This document shows, piece after piece, positions 1 through 6,663 of a DNA stretch of 25,425 bases (positions are counted from its first letter, which is position 1; each line of letters begins with the position of its first letter). This DNA is from a bacterium (lineage in GTDB: Bacteria; Patescibacteriota; Minisyncoccia; Phycocordibacterales; PALSA-1337). A program made the translations under genes and the position numbers. The notes beneath the pieces are model-generated. The model was not told where the DNA came from. It did no database searches and saw only the letters and a program-made list of their open reading frames with translations. The DNA lies in the NCBI GenBank assembly GCA_030648705.1, contig JAUSHF010000022.1:1-25425 (forward strand), in the 5' to 3' direction.

Positions 1-169
1 GGAAGACACCTCCGTATTCAGCGTGAACATCTATTTGTGAATGTATTAAATGGGATAATTTTTTAAAGGAAAAACCAGACTCATTGATTTCGTTTTTATG
101 AGCTATAGATGTTTCTATGATGGCGATAGATGTCTCATCGCAACTTGTTTCTATTCCTAGTATTTTCAT
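1..169 (-). CDS. tsaD: TsaD, N-terminal fragment (tRNA t6A37 threonylcarbamoyltransferase)
   Basis: The first 56 codons of a minus-strand gene run off the left edge. The product begins MKILGIETSCDETSIAI and continues to a HSQIDVHAEYGGVF segment. The opening is the ASKHA nucleotide-binding start of the Kae1/TsaD family (GIETSCDET), and SQ...H..YGGV is the conserved segment that follows it. TsaD acts with TsaB and TsaE to transfer threonylcarbamoyl to A37 of ANN-decoding tRNAs. A short AT-rich leader without a Shine-Dalgarno site lies between it and the tRNA-Val gene, which is on the same strand. Family assignment is firm from the N-terminal motif; the rest of the gene is outside the window. 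Confidence 0.93.
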   Translation of the reverse strand, partial: MKILGIETSCDETSIAIIETSIAHKNEINESGFSFKKLSHLIHSQIDVHAEYGGVF

Positions 170-201
170 TTTTTATAAATATTAAAAATCCGAAATCGAT
201 G

Positions 202-274
202 TGGGCGGTAGAGGGCTCGAACCTCTGACCCCAAGAACGTCAATCCTGTGCTCTACCAACTGAGCTAACCGCCC
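202..274 (-). tRNA. tRNA-Val (anticodon GAC)
   Basis: The minus strand folds into a full cloverleaf. The acceptor stem is GGGCGGT with ACCGCCC, the D arm is GCTC...GAGC, and the anticodon stem CAGGA/TCTTG carries the loop TTGACGT, giving anticodon GAC. The T arm is AGAGG-TTCGAGC-CCTCT. The discriminator is A and is followed by CAT, so CCA is not encoded and must be added by a nucleotidyltransferase. It lies just upstream of tsaD on the same strand. Confidence 0.96.
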
Positions 275-282
275 TTAACTAG

Positions 283-310
283 AATATAGCAAATTTATCA
301 GCAAATTCAA
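283..310 (-). promoter_or_regulatory. Promoter of tRNA-Val
   Basis: On the minus strand, TTGAAT (305-310) and TATATT (283-288) are separated by 16 nt. The -10 box ends 8 nt before the first base of the mature tRNA. Confidence 0.6.
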
Positions 311-366
311 AATTTTCACGGAGCTTTACATCCGGATTTTTTCTTGGGCTATCCATTTTCATTTTC

Positions 367-395
367 TTGACTTTTATCTTTTTTGAGAAGATAAT
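367..395 (+). promoter_or_regulatory. Strong sigma70-type promoter of the candidate small RNA
   Basis: TTGACT (367-372), a 17-nt spacer, then GATAAT (390-395). This is close to consensus in both boxes and spacing. The predicted start near 402 precedes a structured non-coding segment that ends in an intrinsic terminator about 140 nt later. Confidence 0.7.
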
Positions 396-401
396 CATAT
401 A

Positions 402-546
402 TAGAGAGTGGTTCTGTGGGAGTCTACAGAAACATGAAAAGTTCCCCAACAGTCTTCCTCCTCCTTGAGTTGAGTCCTGACTGAGATTTAGCGCATGAAT
501 TCTTCTCTCCGATTTCCCCCCTCAGAGAGTTCATGCGCTTTTATTT
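402..546 (+). ncRNA. Candidate stand-alone small RNA (~140 nt)
   Basis: This intergenic transcript is bounded by a near-consensus promoter and a terminator hairpin. It predicts three structures. The first is an 8-bp 5' hairpin (TTCTGTGG/TCTACAGAA region, 411-430). The second is closed by CAGTC/GACTG (about 450-484), with a C/U-rich loop containing TTCCTCCTCCTTGAG. The third is the terminator, with loop CCGATTTCCCCCC. C-rich unpaired stretches (TTCCCC, CCTCCTCCTT, CCCCCC) recur and resemble the C-rich regions that some bacterial small RNAs use to pair with purine-rich sites. A 16-codon ORF (434-484, MKSSPTVFLLLELSPD) lies inside, so a tiny leader peptide is an alternative. It does not match tmRNA, SRP RNA or RNase P motifs that I know. 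The existence of a transcript is inferred from signals only. Confidence 0.55.
490..546 (+). terminator. Intrinsic terminator of the small RNA
   Basis: AGCGCATGAA (490-499) pairs with TTCATGCGCT (530-539), with an inner CTCT/AGAG extension. A TTTTATTTT tract follows directly. Confidence 0.75.
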
Positions 547-591
547 TACTTTTCTATTTACGTAAATTTATTTTCGTTATTTAAATTTCAG

Positions 592-680
592 CGAAGAGGG
601 AGGGATTCGAACCCTCGAGACTATTGCTAGTCTACCGCTTTTCGAGAACGGCGCTTTCGACCAAACTCAGCCACCTCTTC
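592..680 (-). tRNA. tRNA-Ser (anticodon CGA)
   Basis: This is a class II tRNA on the minus strand. The acceptor is GAAGAGG/CCTCTTC, and the anticodon stem CCGTT/AGCGG carries the loop CTCGAAA, giving anticodon CGA. It has a long variable arm (TAGACTAGCAATAGTCT) and T arm GAGGG-TTCGAAT-CCCTC. The discriminator is G and CCA is not encoded. A weak promoter (TTAACT, 17 nt, TAATGT) lies upstream on the minus strand. Confidence 0.95.
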
Positions 681-772
681 ATGTGATTACATTAACATTT
701 TTTATCTATTTAGTTAAATTATTTATGATACCTTTTATCATACCTTTGACTTTGTGAAATTGAAATAAATAA

Positions 773-800
773 TTGTTTTTTTATATAAATATGTTATATT
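773..800 (+). promoter_or_regulatory. Promoter of tRNA-Glu
   Basis: TTGTTT (773-778), 16-nt spacer, TATATT (795-800). The tRNA starts 10 nt after the -10 box. Confidence 0.6.
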
Positions 801-809
801 ATTGCACAT

Positions 810-881
810 GGCTCTATCGTCTAACGGTTAGGACACGTGCTTTTCAAGCACGGAATCCGGGTTCGATTCCCGGTAGAGTCA
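810..881 (+). tRNA. tRNA-Glu (anticodon UUC)
   Basis: The cloverleaf has acceptor GGCTCTA/TAGAGTC and anticodon stem CGTGC/GCACG around the loop TTTTCAA (anticodon TTC). The T arm is CCGGG-TTCGATT-CCCGG. The discriminator is A and is followed by CAA, so CCA is not encoded. Confidence 0.96.
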
Positions 882-902
882 CAAAAATAATCTCGAAATT
901 TT

Positions 903-942
903 AAATAAAAAAGAGCACCGAGAACCTGCGTGGCTTCGGTGC
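903..942 (-). terminator. Intrinsic terminator after the 73-aa membrane protein gene
   Basis: On the minus strand GCACCGA (936-942) pairs with TCGGTGC (915-921). The hairpin is followed by CTCTTTTTTATTT. It lies about 20 nt after the stop codon of the minus-strand gene, which supports that gene being real. Confidence 0.75.
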
Positions 943-962
943 GTCTGCGATTTTCTGGGACA

Positions 963-1184
963 TCATTTTGTCCAAGAGGGAATTGATTTAATAATCCATA
1001 AGACCGGAACAAAGAAAAAGATCAAAGAAAGAGTGCTTTTTATGCGATACATGTTATGTTCCCAACACAGATCAATTCGGTTAGGGAATAACTCTGGGTT
1101 CTGATTACGAATCGACATGAACACATAGAATATCCACCAGATCATACTGATTGCGTTGAAAACTGTCCAAGCTGTTAAGGTCAT
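963..1184 (-). CDS. Small two-helix membrane protein, unknown function
   Basis: The 73-residue product has two hydrophobic segments, roughly residues 4-25 (WTVFNAISMIWWIFYVFMSI) and 50-68 (STLSLIFFFVPVLWIIKSI). They are joined by a polar loop containing the dipeptide DL and a Cys. I do not recognise a family. An intrinsic terminator follows the stop codon on the same strand. The gene is divergent from the next orphan gene, with a 110-bp shared regulatory gap. No Shine-Dalgarno site precedes the ATG. A membrane-embedded helical hairpin is what can be seen; any role would be guesswork. Coding status rests on the paired hydrophobic segments and the matching terminator. Confidence 0.6.
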   Translation of the reverse strand: MTLTAWTVFNAISMIWWIFYVFMSIRNQNPELFPNRIDLCWEHNMYRIKSTLSLIFFFVPVLWIIKSIPSWTK

Positions 1185-1254
1185 GTTTTTTCTGGGGGTT
1201 AAAGGGTTTATGTTTCCTTTATTTAAAATATCCCAGATAGTAGCTTTTGTATAG

Positions 1255-1284
1255 TTGACAATATGTATATATCCGTGATACTAT
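1255..1284 (+). promoter_or_regulatory. Promoter of the 164-aa orphan gene
   Basis: Consensus TTGACA (1255-1260), 18-nt spacer, TACTAT (1279-1284). The start codon lies 10 nt past the -10 box, so the 5' leader would be about 4 nt at most. Confidence 0.7.
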
Positions 1285-1294
1285 ATTAAGCAGT

Positions 1295-1789
1295 ATGAAC
1301 AAAAAAAATGACCTGTACATTCTAAACCTCAGGTTCGTCAACGAAGGAAGTGGTGTTACGAAGGATAATTTTCTCATCATGAAGCTCTTTCTCGAGAATT
1401 GCGCGAGAATGGAATCACCCTGCATTCTCTTTGGTGCAGATTCTCTTGCAGTAGCATTCAAATTCGGAAGATCCTTCAGAGATGCGGAGATGATAATTCA
1501 TCCGCCCATAAACGATTTCGCATATTCTTGGACAGGTGATTTCGATTACTTGCTCAAGTTTTGTGCGAAGGCTTTCCCAGATCACGACGTCGTCTTGATT
1601 ACGGATGATCAAGAGTTTGCAATGGCGACACAAAGGCTGAACGTAGTTTTCAGAGTAGTCCTTGACGCAAGTCATGTGCCAGAAGGGTCTCGTAGTGCAA
1701 ACGGGTACCCCGATTTGAAGGCTTGTGGTATCGGGATTGCCGATTCTCTGGAAAAGGCTACTTTCACGGAACTTGAAGTTGTTCGATGA
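1295..1789 (+). CDS. Hypothetical protein, 164 aa
   Basis: This is a soluble, mixed alpha/beta-looking protein with a hydrophobic strand ending in acidic residues (VVLITDDQEFA, about residues 98-108) and an earlier strand ILFGADSLAVAF. The pattern weakly recalls the acidic strand ends of NYN/PIN-type nucleases, but the remaining motifs are not clear enough to name a family. The gene has its own near-consensus promoter and a textbook terminator, so it is a single-gene unit. Its base composition looks more GC-rich than the surrounding genes, which may mean recent arrival. No Shine-Dalgarno site is present; the promoter spacing predicts a nearly leaderless mRNA. Function unknown. Confidence 0.75.
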   Translation: MNKKNDLYILNLRFVNEGSGVTKDNFLIMKLFLENCARMESPCILFGADSLAVAFKFGRSFRDAEMIIHPPINDFAYSWTGDFDYLLKFCAKAFPDHDVVLITDDQEFAMATQRLNVVFRVVLDASHVPEGSRSANGYPDLKACGIGIADSLEKATFTELEVVR

Positions 1790-1815
1790 AGGAAGTGACT
1801 GTGTTAAATTTCAAA

Positions 1816-1853
1816 CCCTGCATGTCGAGTGACGTGCGGGGCTTTATTTTTTA
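1816..1853 (+). terminator. Intrinsic terminator
   Basis: An 11-bp stem CCCTGCATGTC/GACGTGCGGGG with loop GAGT (1816-1841) is followed by CTTTATTTTTT. It ends the transcript of the 164-aa gene. Confidence 0.9.
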
Positions 1854-1905
1854 TACGTTTTCATACCATTTTTGCGACATGTTTTTTAGCTTTTTAAATA
1901 TAAAA

Positions 1906-2865
1906 TTATTTTCCAGCGTGAAGGAAAAGATAAATATCTTCTAATGCTTTAACTCCATCTCCGACTGCAATGTTATTCTGATGATAAAGTCCATCTGTAC
2001 AGTCACCGGCAGACCAAATACCAAGAGTCTTTGTTCTCTGGTTTTTAGGATCTACCATCACATGGCCAGTTTGATCCATCTCTAATAATTTTGATGCAAA
2101 GCTAGTGGCTGGTATGGCCCCAATTTCCACGAATATTCCTGAGAGAGGGATTTCTTTACTTTCTCCACTTACTGAGTCTTTGTATATTAAACCTGATACA
2201 AATTTATCACCCTTAACTTCTTCTGGAAGGGCATTTTTAATTATTTTTACATTACTTTTTTCTGATACACGATTAACTGTAACCTCATCAGCGCGGAATT
2301 TATCTCCTCTATTTAAAATATAAACTGTCTTACAGTACGCAGAAAGCTGAGAAGTACTTTCGAACGCTGCATTTCCTCCGCCAATGACAGCCACATCCAT
2401 ATTTGCGAAGAGAGGCCCATCACATGAGGCACAATACGTAAGTCCTTTATGTTCAAATATATCAGCACCTTTTACGTCTAACTTTCTTCTGGAACTTCCT
2501 GTAGTAATTAGTACAGATTTAGCTTCGTATTCTAAAGTTTCGCCAGAAGCCTTTGATGTTTTTATAGAAAAAATGAGAGGGGATTCGGACTTTTTAGATA
2601 TTTCAGTGCAAATTTCTCCTGTGTGAATTTCTACACTATCGCCGGCGTATGCACGCAAGTGATTCTCTAAACTCTTTGCAAGATTAGTACCTGATATTTT
2701 TACAGTGCCAATCCAATTCTCAATACTTTCAGAAACTGAGCTTTGTGCATCCCAATCTTTAGTGATGAAGAGGGTTTTGAGGCGTTTACGCACAGCGTAA
2801 ACGCCGGCTCCTACACCCGCTGGTCCACCACCTATAATAGTTAAATCATAAATCATAGTGTCCAT
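1906..2865 (-). CDS. trxB: Thioredoxin reductase (FAD/NADPH-dependent)
   Basis: The 319-residue product has the low-molecular-weight thioredoxin reductase layout. It begins with an FAD Rossmann motif (TIIGGGPAGVGAG, about 9-21), then the redox pair C145-A-S-C148 followed by DGP. Next is an NADPH Rossmann motif (VIGGGNAAFEST), and last the FAD-ribityl motif GIWSAGDCTDG near the C-terminus. It reduces thioredoxin or a similar thiol carrier with NADPH. The active site CASC differs slightly from the usual CATC, within family variation. A TATAAT on the minus strand ends only 1 nt before the first ATG, so the mRNA probably begins between that ATG and the ATG at residue 4. Translation from residue 4 (MIYDLTIIGG) is more plausible. 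Confidence 0.93.
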   Translation of the reverse strand: MDTMIYDLTIIGGGPAGVGAGVYAVRKRLKTLFITKDWDAQSSVSESIENWIGTVKISGTNLAKSLENHLRAYAGDSVEIHTGEICTEISKKSESPLIFSIKTSKASGETLEYEAKSVLITTGSSRRKLDVKGADIFEHKGLTYCASCDGPLFANMDVAVIGGGNAAFESTSQLSAYCKTVYILNRGDKFRADEVTVNRVSEKSNVKIIKNALPEEVKGDKFVSGLIYKDSVSGESKEIPLSGIFVEIGAIPATSFASKLLEMDQTGHVMVDPKNQRTKTLGIWSAGDCTDGLYHQNNIAVGDGVKALEDIYLFLHAGK

Positions 2866-2866
2866 A

Positions 2867-2872
2867 ATTATA
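2867..2872 (-). promoter_or_regulatory. -10 element overlapping the annotated trxB start
   Basis: A TATAAT, preceded by GTG, lies on the minus strand directly before the first ATG and 10 nt before the ATG at residue 4. No clear -35 box. This spacing argues for the downstream start. Confidence 0.5.
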
Positions 2873-2909
2873 CACTAGGAATTAAATAATAAAAAATATA
2901 AATAATTAA

Positions 2910-2935
2910 GGGGCACGACCATGCGGTCGTGCCCC
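2910..2935 (-). terminator. GC-rich hairpin, probable terminator of the 94-aa gene
   Basis: GGGGCACGACC (2910-2920), loop ATGC, GGTCGTGCCCC (2925-2935) form a perfect 11-bp stem. On the minus strand it is followed by CTTAATTATTTATATTTTTT, a diffuse rather than clean U tract. It sits between the 94-aa gene and the trxB promoter. Confidence 0.5.
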
Positions 2936-3053
2936 CGAAAAACACAAAAAATCAAACAAGCTCGCTCTTTAGAGGGCGTATTTCGACGAAATTTTCTTTT
3001 CCAAATTTCACACAGAGGATTTCCACAAAGATACTTTTAAATTTCTCCTCAGT

Positions 3054-3338
3054 TCATGGTTCATCCATCTCCTCATCTGTAAGCGGTATTGAAAATTCCG
3101 CCCACTCAGATTTGAGAAAATATTTTAATCCAAATGTCCTCATGCTCATCGCCCAATGACAATTTAACACCCGAAAAACTGTATGGGTTTGCTTGATATC
3201 TAGCTCAGCAACAAAAACAAAAGAAGACCGCTCCTCATCTTCTTTGGAAAGTATTTTAATAAATTGCACCCCTCGAGCGATTCTTGGTCTTTCAAATCGC
3301 AATTTGGTAAAAAATCTATTTCGAAATACACCTTTCAT
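3054..3338 (-). CDS. Hypothetical protein, 94 aa
   Basis: A small basic-then-acidic protein with no family that I recognise. The middle alternates hydrophobic strands (RGVQFIKIL, SSFVFVAELDI, HTVFRVLNCHW). The C-terminus is acidic (PLTDEEMDEP). Support for coding comes from context: a near-consensus minus-strand promoter starts just after the ftsZ-side repeat element, the predicted leader is about 25 nt, and AAAGGAA lies upstream of the ATG. That purine run is one of the few Shine-Dalgarno-like sites in the window. A GC-rich hairpin follows about 120 nt after the stop. The opposite strand has open frames over the same bases, but none has a promoter. Function unknown. Confidence 0.6.
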   Translation of the reverse strand: MKGVFRNRFFTKLRFERPRIARGVQFIKILSKEDEERSSFVFVAELDIKQTHTVFRVLNCHWAMSMRTFGLKYFLKSEWAEFSIPLTDEEMDEP

Positions 3339-3369
3339 TTTTCAAGTTTCCTTTCTTTGTTCTGATTTG

Positions 3370-3398
3370 ATATTATGCGAATTTCCCACAATAGTCAA
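3370..3398 (-). promoter_or_regulatory. Promoter of the 94-aa gene
   Basis: On the minus strand TTGACT (3393-3398), 17-nt spacer, TAATAT (3370-3375). It begins 12 nt beyond the repeat element that separates it from ftsZ. Confidence 0.7.
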
Positions 3399-3410
3399 AT
3401 ACGAAAAAAT

Positions 3411-3509
3411 AAAATAGGTGTTATATGGGAGCTCTCGGAGCCGTGTAGACGGCGAGAGGGAGCGCCGGCCGAGCACGGCCGGACGCGTATCCCATATAAC
3501 ACCTATTTT
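3411..3509 (-). repeat. T-shaped structured repeat, copy A (long arms, two-hairpin core)
   Basis: Two 20-nt perfectly complementary arms (3411-3430 and 3490-3509; arm ends TATATGGGA) enclose a 59-nt core. Read on the minus strand, the core has these parts in order: TACGCGT; a hairpin CCGGCCG-TGCT-CGGCCGG; the linker CGCTCC; then CTCTC-GCCGT-CTAC-ACGGC-TCC-GAGAG-C, a hairpin with a three-base TCC bulge. It lies directly after the ftsZ stop codon. The arms end in A/T runs on both sides, so here it can also work as a two-way terminator. The same core recurs as copy B at 6664-6786 with different arms. Confidence 0.85.
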
Positions 3510-3515
3510 TTTTGT

Positions 3516-4706
3516 TTATTTAATTTTTGATCTTCTTAGAAAAGCCGGCACTGCTCCCCAATCTTCCTCATCATCTATAGGCTTTGGTGCTTCTTTTTTG
3601 ATTTCTACCTTAACTTCTTTTTCGGGAGTAGGAGATGGACTGCCGAAGAAGCGAGATCTCTTCTCTTCTGGTTCTGGAGCTTCTGCTACTGGTGTAGATT
3701 TCGATTCAAATAATGGAACTGAATTATCATTTTGGATTAACTTTGTCTGATCTTCTGGAAATCCTGAAGCTATCACTGTAATACGTACCTCGTTCTTTTT
3801 TAACTTATCACTAATAACTGTACCATAAATAACTTTTGCTTGAGGGTCTATAGATTCTGTAATAACTCTAGCAGCATCCTGTATTTCAAACATTGTTAAG
3901 TCTTCGTTACCAGCAATAGAGAATAGTACACCTTTAGCTCCTAATATAGATAAATCAAGCAATGGTGAATTAATAGCAAGTTTAGCAGCTTCTATGGCTC
4001 TATTCTCACCTGTAGCAGAACCAATACCCATCAGAGCGGAACCTGCGTTTTCCATAACGGCTCTAATATCAGCAAAGTCAATGTTTATCATACCTGGAGT
4101 AGTGATCAAATCAGAAATACCTTCGACAGCTTGGCGAAGAATTTCGTCACACATTGCAAAAGCATTCTTCGCTGTAGTATTTTTATCTATTATTTTTAAC
4201 AAACGATCATTTGGAATAATAATAATAGCATCCACTTCTTTTCTTAATTCATCTAATGCCTGATCAGCGACCTGCATTCTTTTTTTACCTTCAAAGAAAA
4301 ATGGCTTAGTAACTACTCCTACTGTAAGAGCTCCTAATTCTTTAGCAATTCTAGCTATTGTAGGTGCCGCACCAGAACATGTACCACCACCGAGTCCTCC
4401 TGCTATAAAAACCATGTCAGCGCCCTTTAATGCCTCCTGTACCTCCTCTCTGTTTTCTTCAATGGCGCGCTTTCCAAGTTCAGGATTCATTCCTGTTCCT
4501 AGTCCACGAGTAAGATTTTTACCAATGTGAATCTTTTTCTTTGCATTAGAATAATGTAGATCTTGAGAGTCTGTATTAATAGCAATAAAATCAACTCCTC
4601 GAACTTTCGAGTTAATCATGTGATTCGTAGCGTTTTTACCAGAACCTCCGACTCCGACGACTTTTATTCGTGCGAACGTCTCTATCTCAGGGGAAATGTT
4701 TGCCAT
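3516..4706 (-). CDS. ftsZ: FtsZ, tubulin-like cell division GTPase
   Basis: The 396-residue product begins with the FtsZ nucleotide-binding start (KVVGVGGSGKNATNHM, 15-30). It carries the tubulin signature loop GGLGGGTCSGA at 103-113, the T7-type segment NIDFADIRAVM that completes the GTPase site of the neighbouring subunit, and a Glu/Lys/Pro-rich linker. It ends with the C-terminal tail peptide (EEDWGAVPAFLRRSKIK) that binds FtsA. It polymerises at mid-cell to form the Z ring. One oddity is that the usually invariant GGGTG(S/T)G reads GGGTCSG, with Cys110 in place of Gly. It is last in the minus-strand unit rpsU-ybeY-ftsA-ftsZ, 48 bp after ftsA. No Shine-Dalgarno site lies before the ATG. 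The transcript would end in the structured repeat immediately downstream. Confidence 0.97.
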   Translation of the reverse strand: MANISPEIETFARIKVVGVGGSGKNATNHMINSKVRGVDFIAINTDSQDLHYSNAKKKIHIGKNLTRGLGTGMNPELGKRAIEENREEVQEALKGADMVFIAGGLGGGTCSGAAPTIARIAKELGALTVGVVTKPFFFEGKKRMQVADQALDELRKEVDAIIIIPNDRLLKIIDKNTTAKNAFAMCDEILRQAVEGISDLITTPGMINIDFADIRAVMENAGSALMGIGSATGENRAIEAAKLAINSPLLDLSILGAKGVLFSIAGNEDLTMFEIQDAARVITESIDPQAKVIYGTVISDKLKKNEVRITVIASGFPEDQTKLIQNDNSVPLFESKSTPVAEAPEPEEKRSRFFGSPSPTPEKEVKVEIKKEAPKPIDDEEDWGAVPAFLRRSKIK

Positions 4707-4754
4707 AATGTGTGGTTATTGATTTATATCCTGAATCATATCAGATAGTTAAAA

Positions 4755-5954
4755 TTAAGGCAAAAATTGACGCAATGCTTGTTTTGTCCAGTTATATGCT
4801 CTTTTTAGTACTCTTTGAATATCACCAGAATTAGTATTTATAGACCCAGGAATCTCATCTGCATGTAATCCTAATATACAAAGTCCATATGCTACTGCCC
4901 ATGATGCTTCTTTAATACTTTCTTTAACATCACCACCACTAATATTAGCCACTCGTGATGGTAACTTTAATGCAGCTTTTGCTAAATCTTCAATATTAGA
5001 AAGTCCTGATCCGCCACCAGTAATAATAATTCCAGCAGGCAGTAATCCATTTCGATTTATTTTTTTTAAATGATTTTCTATAAGGTCAAAAATATCTGAA
5101 AGGCGAGCGAGTATTATTTCTTCTATTTTTCTGCGAGGATACGAAGCACCTGTCACTTTGCCTATTTTTATTTGCTCTGCTTCTTCAAGAGGAACTTTAA
5201 GACCTAGAGCTATATCGTTCGTAATATCAGTAGAGCCAATAGGGAACACTTCTAGGGAAATGGGTATAATATCGTCAAAAACGGCTATAGAGACGGTTTC
5301 CGCACCAATATTAGCTAGCACACATCCTGCGATTTTCTGAGCCTTTGTAAGGGTTACAAAGCTTGCTGCAATAGGTGACGCCATTACATCTAATACCTCT
5401 GAAATGCCAGCTTCTTCCACTGCTTGAAGTAGAGCATCTAGATGCTGAGAAAGACAGGTGATAAAATGTGTTTTTATTTCTAACTTTGCACCACGCATTC
5501 CCTCGGGATTTCCAAGTACTGTCTTTCCATCTAATTTATAATGAACAGGAATAGAATGGATGATTCTTCTATTCATAGAGAAAGATTCTGGGATAGAAGA
5601 TTCGGCAGTTTCTTGGACTTTTATAATATCTAATTTTGTGACTTCTAAATCTGCTTTTGTAACTGATACTGATGCAGATATATTCAGACTTTGAATTCCA
5701 ATACCTCCGACGGAAACATAAGCTTTTTTAATAGGTGACTTGATTATTTTTTCTGCTTGAGATAATGCAGATTTTATACTCTTAACGACTTCATTGTGGT
5801 TTACAATATATCCATGTCTGACACCTCTCGTTTCTGATATTCCAGTAGCTATCACTAACGGCATTCGGCGCTCGTTTAATCGAGAACCATCAGCTACGAC
5901 AACTTTGACATTGTATGTTCCTATGTCTATTCCTGTTACTATGCTTTTGGACAT
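4755..5954 (-). CDS. ftsA: FtsA, actin-like Z-ring membrane tether
   Basis: The 399-residue product is an ASKHA-fold ATPase. Visible motifs are phosphate-1 (VTGIDIGTYNVKVVVA, about 6-21), phosphate-2 (GCVLANIGAETVSIAVF) and the adenosine motif (GIIITGGGSGLSNIEDLA). Between the first two lies the SHS2/1C insertion typical of FtsA. The C-terminus (VLKRAYNWTKQALRQFLP) forms an amphipathic helix that fits the membrane-targeting sequence. It anchors FtsZ filaments to the membrane through the FtsZ tail, which is present in the next gene. Length and gene order match the family. It starts 18 bp after ybeY, so the two are likely co-transcribed. Confidence 0.96.
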   Translation of the reverse strand: MSKSIVTGIDIGTYNVKVVVADGSRLNERRMPLVIATGISETRGVRHGYIVNHNEVVKSIKSALSQAEKIIKSPIKKAYVSVGGIGIQSLNISASVSVTKADLEVTKLDIIKVQETAESSIPESFSMNRRIIHSIPVHYKLDGKTVLGNPEGMRGAKLEIKTHFITCLSQHLDALLQAVEEAGISEVLDVMASPIAASFVTLTKAQKIAGCVLANIGAETVSIAVFDDIIPISLEVFPIGSTDITNDIALGLKVPLEEAEQIKIGKVTGASYPRRKIEEIILARLSDIFDLIENHLKKINRNGLLPAGIIITGGGSGLSNIEDLAKAALKLPSRVANISGGDVKESIKEASWAVAYGLCILGLHADEIPGSINTNSGDIQRVLKRAYNWTKQALRQFLP

Positions 5955-5972
5955 TTTAAAATGAGAGAATTT

Positions 5973-6368
5973 TTAAATACAGAATTCTTCTCGTATATCT
6001 TTCTCTATACTCTCCATTTTACTACTATGATCGTATCCTATCAAATGAACTAAACCGTGGATAAATAAAAAGGCAAAGAAATTTGGGAAATCTCTGCCAA
6101 ATTTCTTTGCCTTTTTATTCGTCCATTCTGGGTTTATATAAATTTCACCAGTCTTTTTATCTAGTGGAAAGCTTAATATATCTGTCGGCTCATCTATATT
6201 TCTATACTTTTTATTTAATTCTTTTATTTTTTTTGTGCCGACTATGTTTAGAGATAAATCATAATTTTTACCGAGTACACGTTCTTTAATAGAACGAAAA
6301 TCCAAGCTTGGAAGCTTGGTCTTCGTGCTGTTCGTTATGCAGAACTTTATATCTGCTCTAGCTTTCAT
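5973..6368 (-). CDS. ybeY: YbeY, rRNA maturation metalloendoribonuclease
   Basis: The 131-residue product ends with the zinc-binding signature HGLVHLIGYDH (His104, His108, His114), preceded by the conserved ISF-type segment TDILSFPLD. The family takes part in 16S rRNA 3' end maturation and ribosome quality control. It lies 4 nt after rpsU and 18 bp before ftsA, so ribosome maturation and division genes share a transcript. The reading frame begins MKARADIKF; no Shine-Dalgarno site precedes it, and initiation may depend on coupling to rpsU. Confidence 0.95.
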   Translation of the reverse strand: MKARADIKFCITNSTKTKLPSLDFRSIKERVLGKNYDLSLNIVGTKKIKELNKKYRNIDEPTDILSFPLDKKTGEIYINPEWTNKKAKKFGRDFPNFFAFLFIHGLVHLIGYDHSSKMESIEKDIREEFCI

Positions 6369-6372
6369 ATTT

Positions 6373-6615
6373 TTATTTAGAGAAATGAGTCTTTTCTATT
6401 ATCTTGCCCATCTTTACTAAGCGCATGAAATTAGCCTTTTTTGTTAAAGATTCTAAAGTCTTTTGCTTAACTTTATAATGAGAAAGTTTACGTGAAGAAT
6501 ATCTAATTCCACGTACTCTGCTTAGTATACCTGCGCCCTGAACTTTACGGGTAAAACGGCGGATAATACTAGCTGGGGACTCGTTATGATTCTTTGTTAC
6601 TTCTGCGTTTATCAT
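6373..6615 (-). CDS. rpsU: Ribosomal protein bS21
   Basis: The 80-residue product begins MINAEVTKNHNESPASIIRR and carries the S21 core (ESPASIIRRFTRKVQGAGIL) followed by a basic tail. bS21 binds the 30S platform near the anti-Shine-Dalgarno end of 16S rRNA. I reject an upstream in-frame extension (to 6726) because it would run through the structured repeat. The chosen ATG is also where the S21 homology starts, and a promoter lies just before it. It is the first gene of rpsU-ybeY-ftsA-ftsZ. The predicted 5' leader is short (about 4-9 nt) and has no Shine-Dalgarno site. The protein is longer than the ~71-residue E. coli form, as I recall for related CPR bacteria. Confidence 0.93.
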   Translation of the reverse strand: MINAEVTKNHNESPASIIRRFTRKVQGAGILSRVRGIRYSSRKLSHYKVKQKTLESLTKKANFMRLVKMGKIIEKTHFSK

Positions 6616-6625
6616 TGTGTCACAT

Positions 6626-6659
6626 ATACTATCATATATATTTTTCCCACGCAAATCAA
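6626..6659 (-). promoter_or_regulatory. Promoter(s) of the rpsU-ybeY-ftsA-ftsZ operon
   Basis: Two overlapping minus-strand arrangements fit. One is TTGATT (6654-6659), 17 nt, TATGAT (6631-6636). The other is TTGCGT (6649-6654), 17 nt, TAGTAT (6626-6631). The second leaves 10 nt before the ATG. Both lie between the gene and copy B of the repeat. Confidence 0.6.
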
Positions 6660-6663
6660 ATTT

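Noticed and set aside
821..1012. A 63-codon minus-strand open frame
   Set aside because: It runs through the tRNA-Glu gene and through the terminator of the neighbouring gene; it has no promoter.
2929..3159. A plus-strand 76-codon open frame opposite the 94-aa gene
   Set aside because: No promoter, low-complexity Ser-rich translation; the minus strand has a near-consensus promoter for the gene there.
3418..3750. A plus-strand 110-codon open frame
   Set aside because: It covers copy A of the repeat and then the antisense of the ftsZ tail; no start signals.
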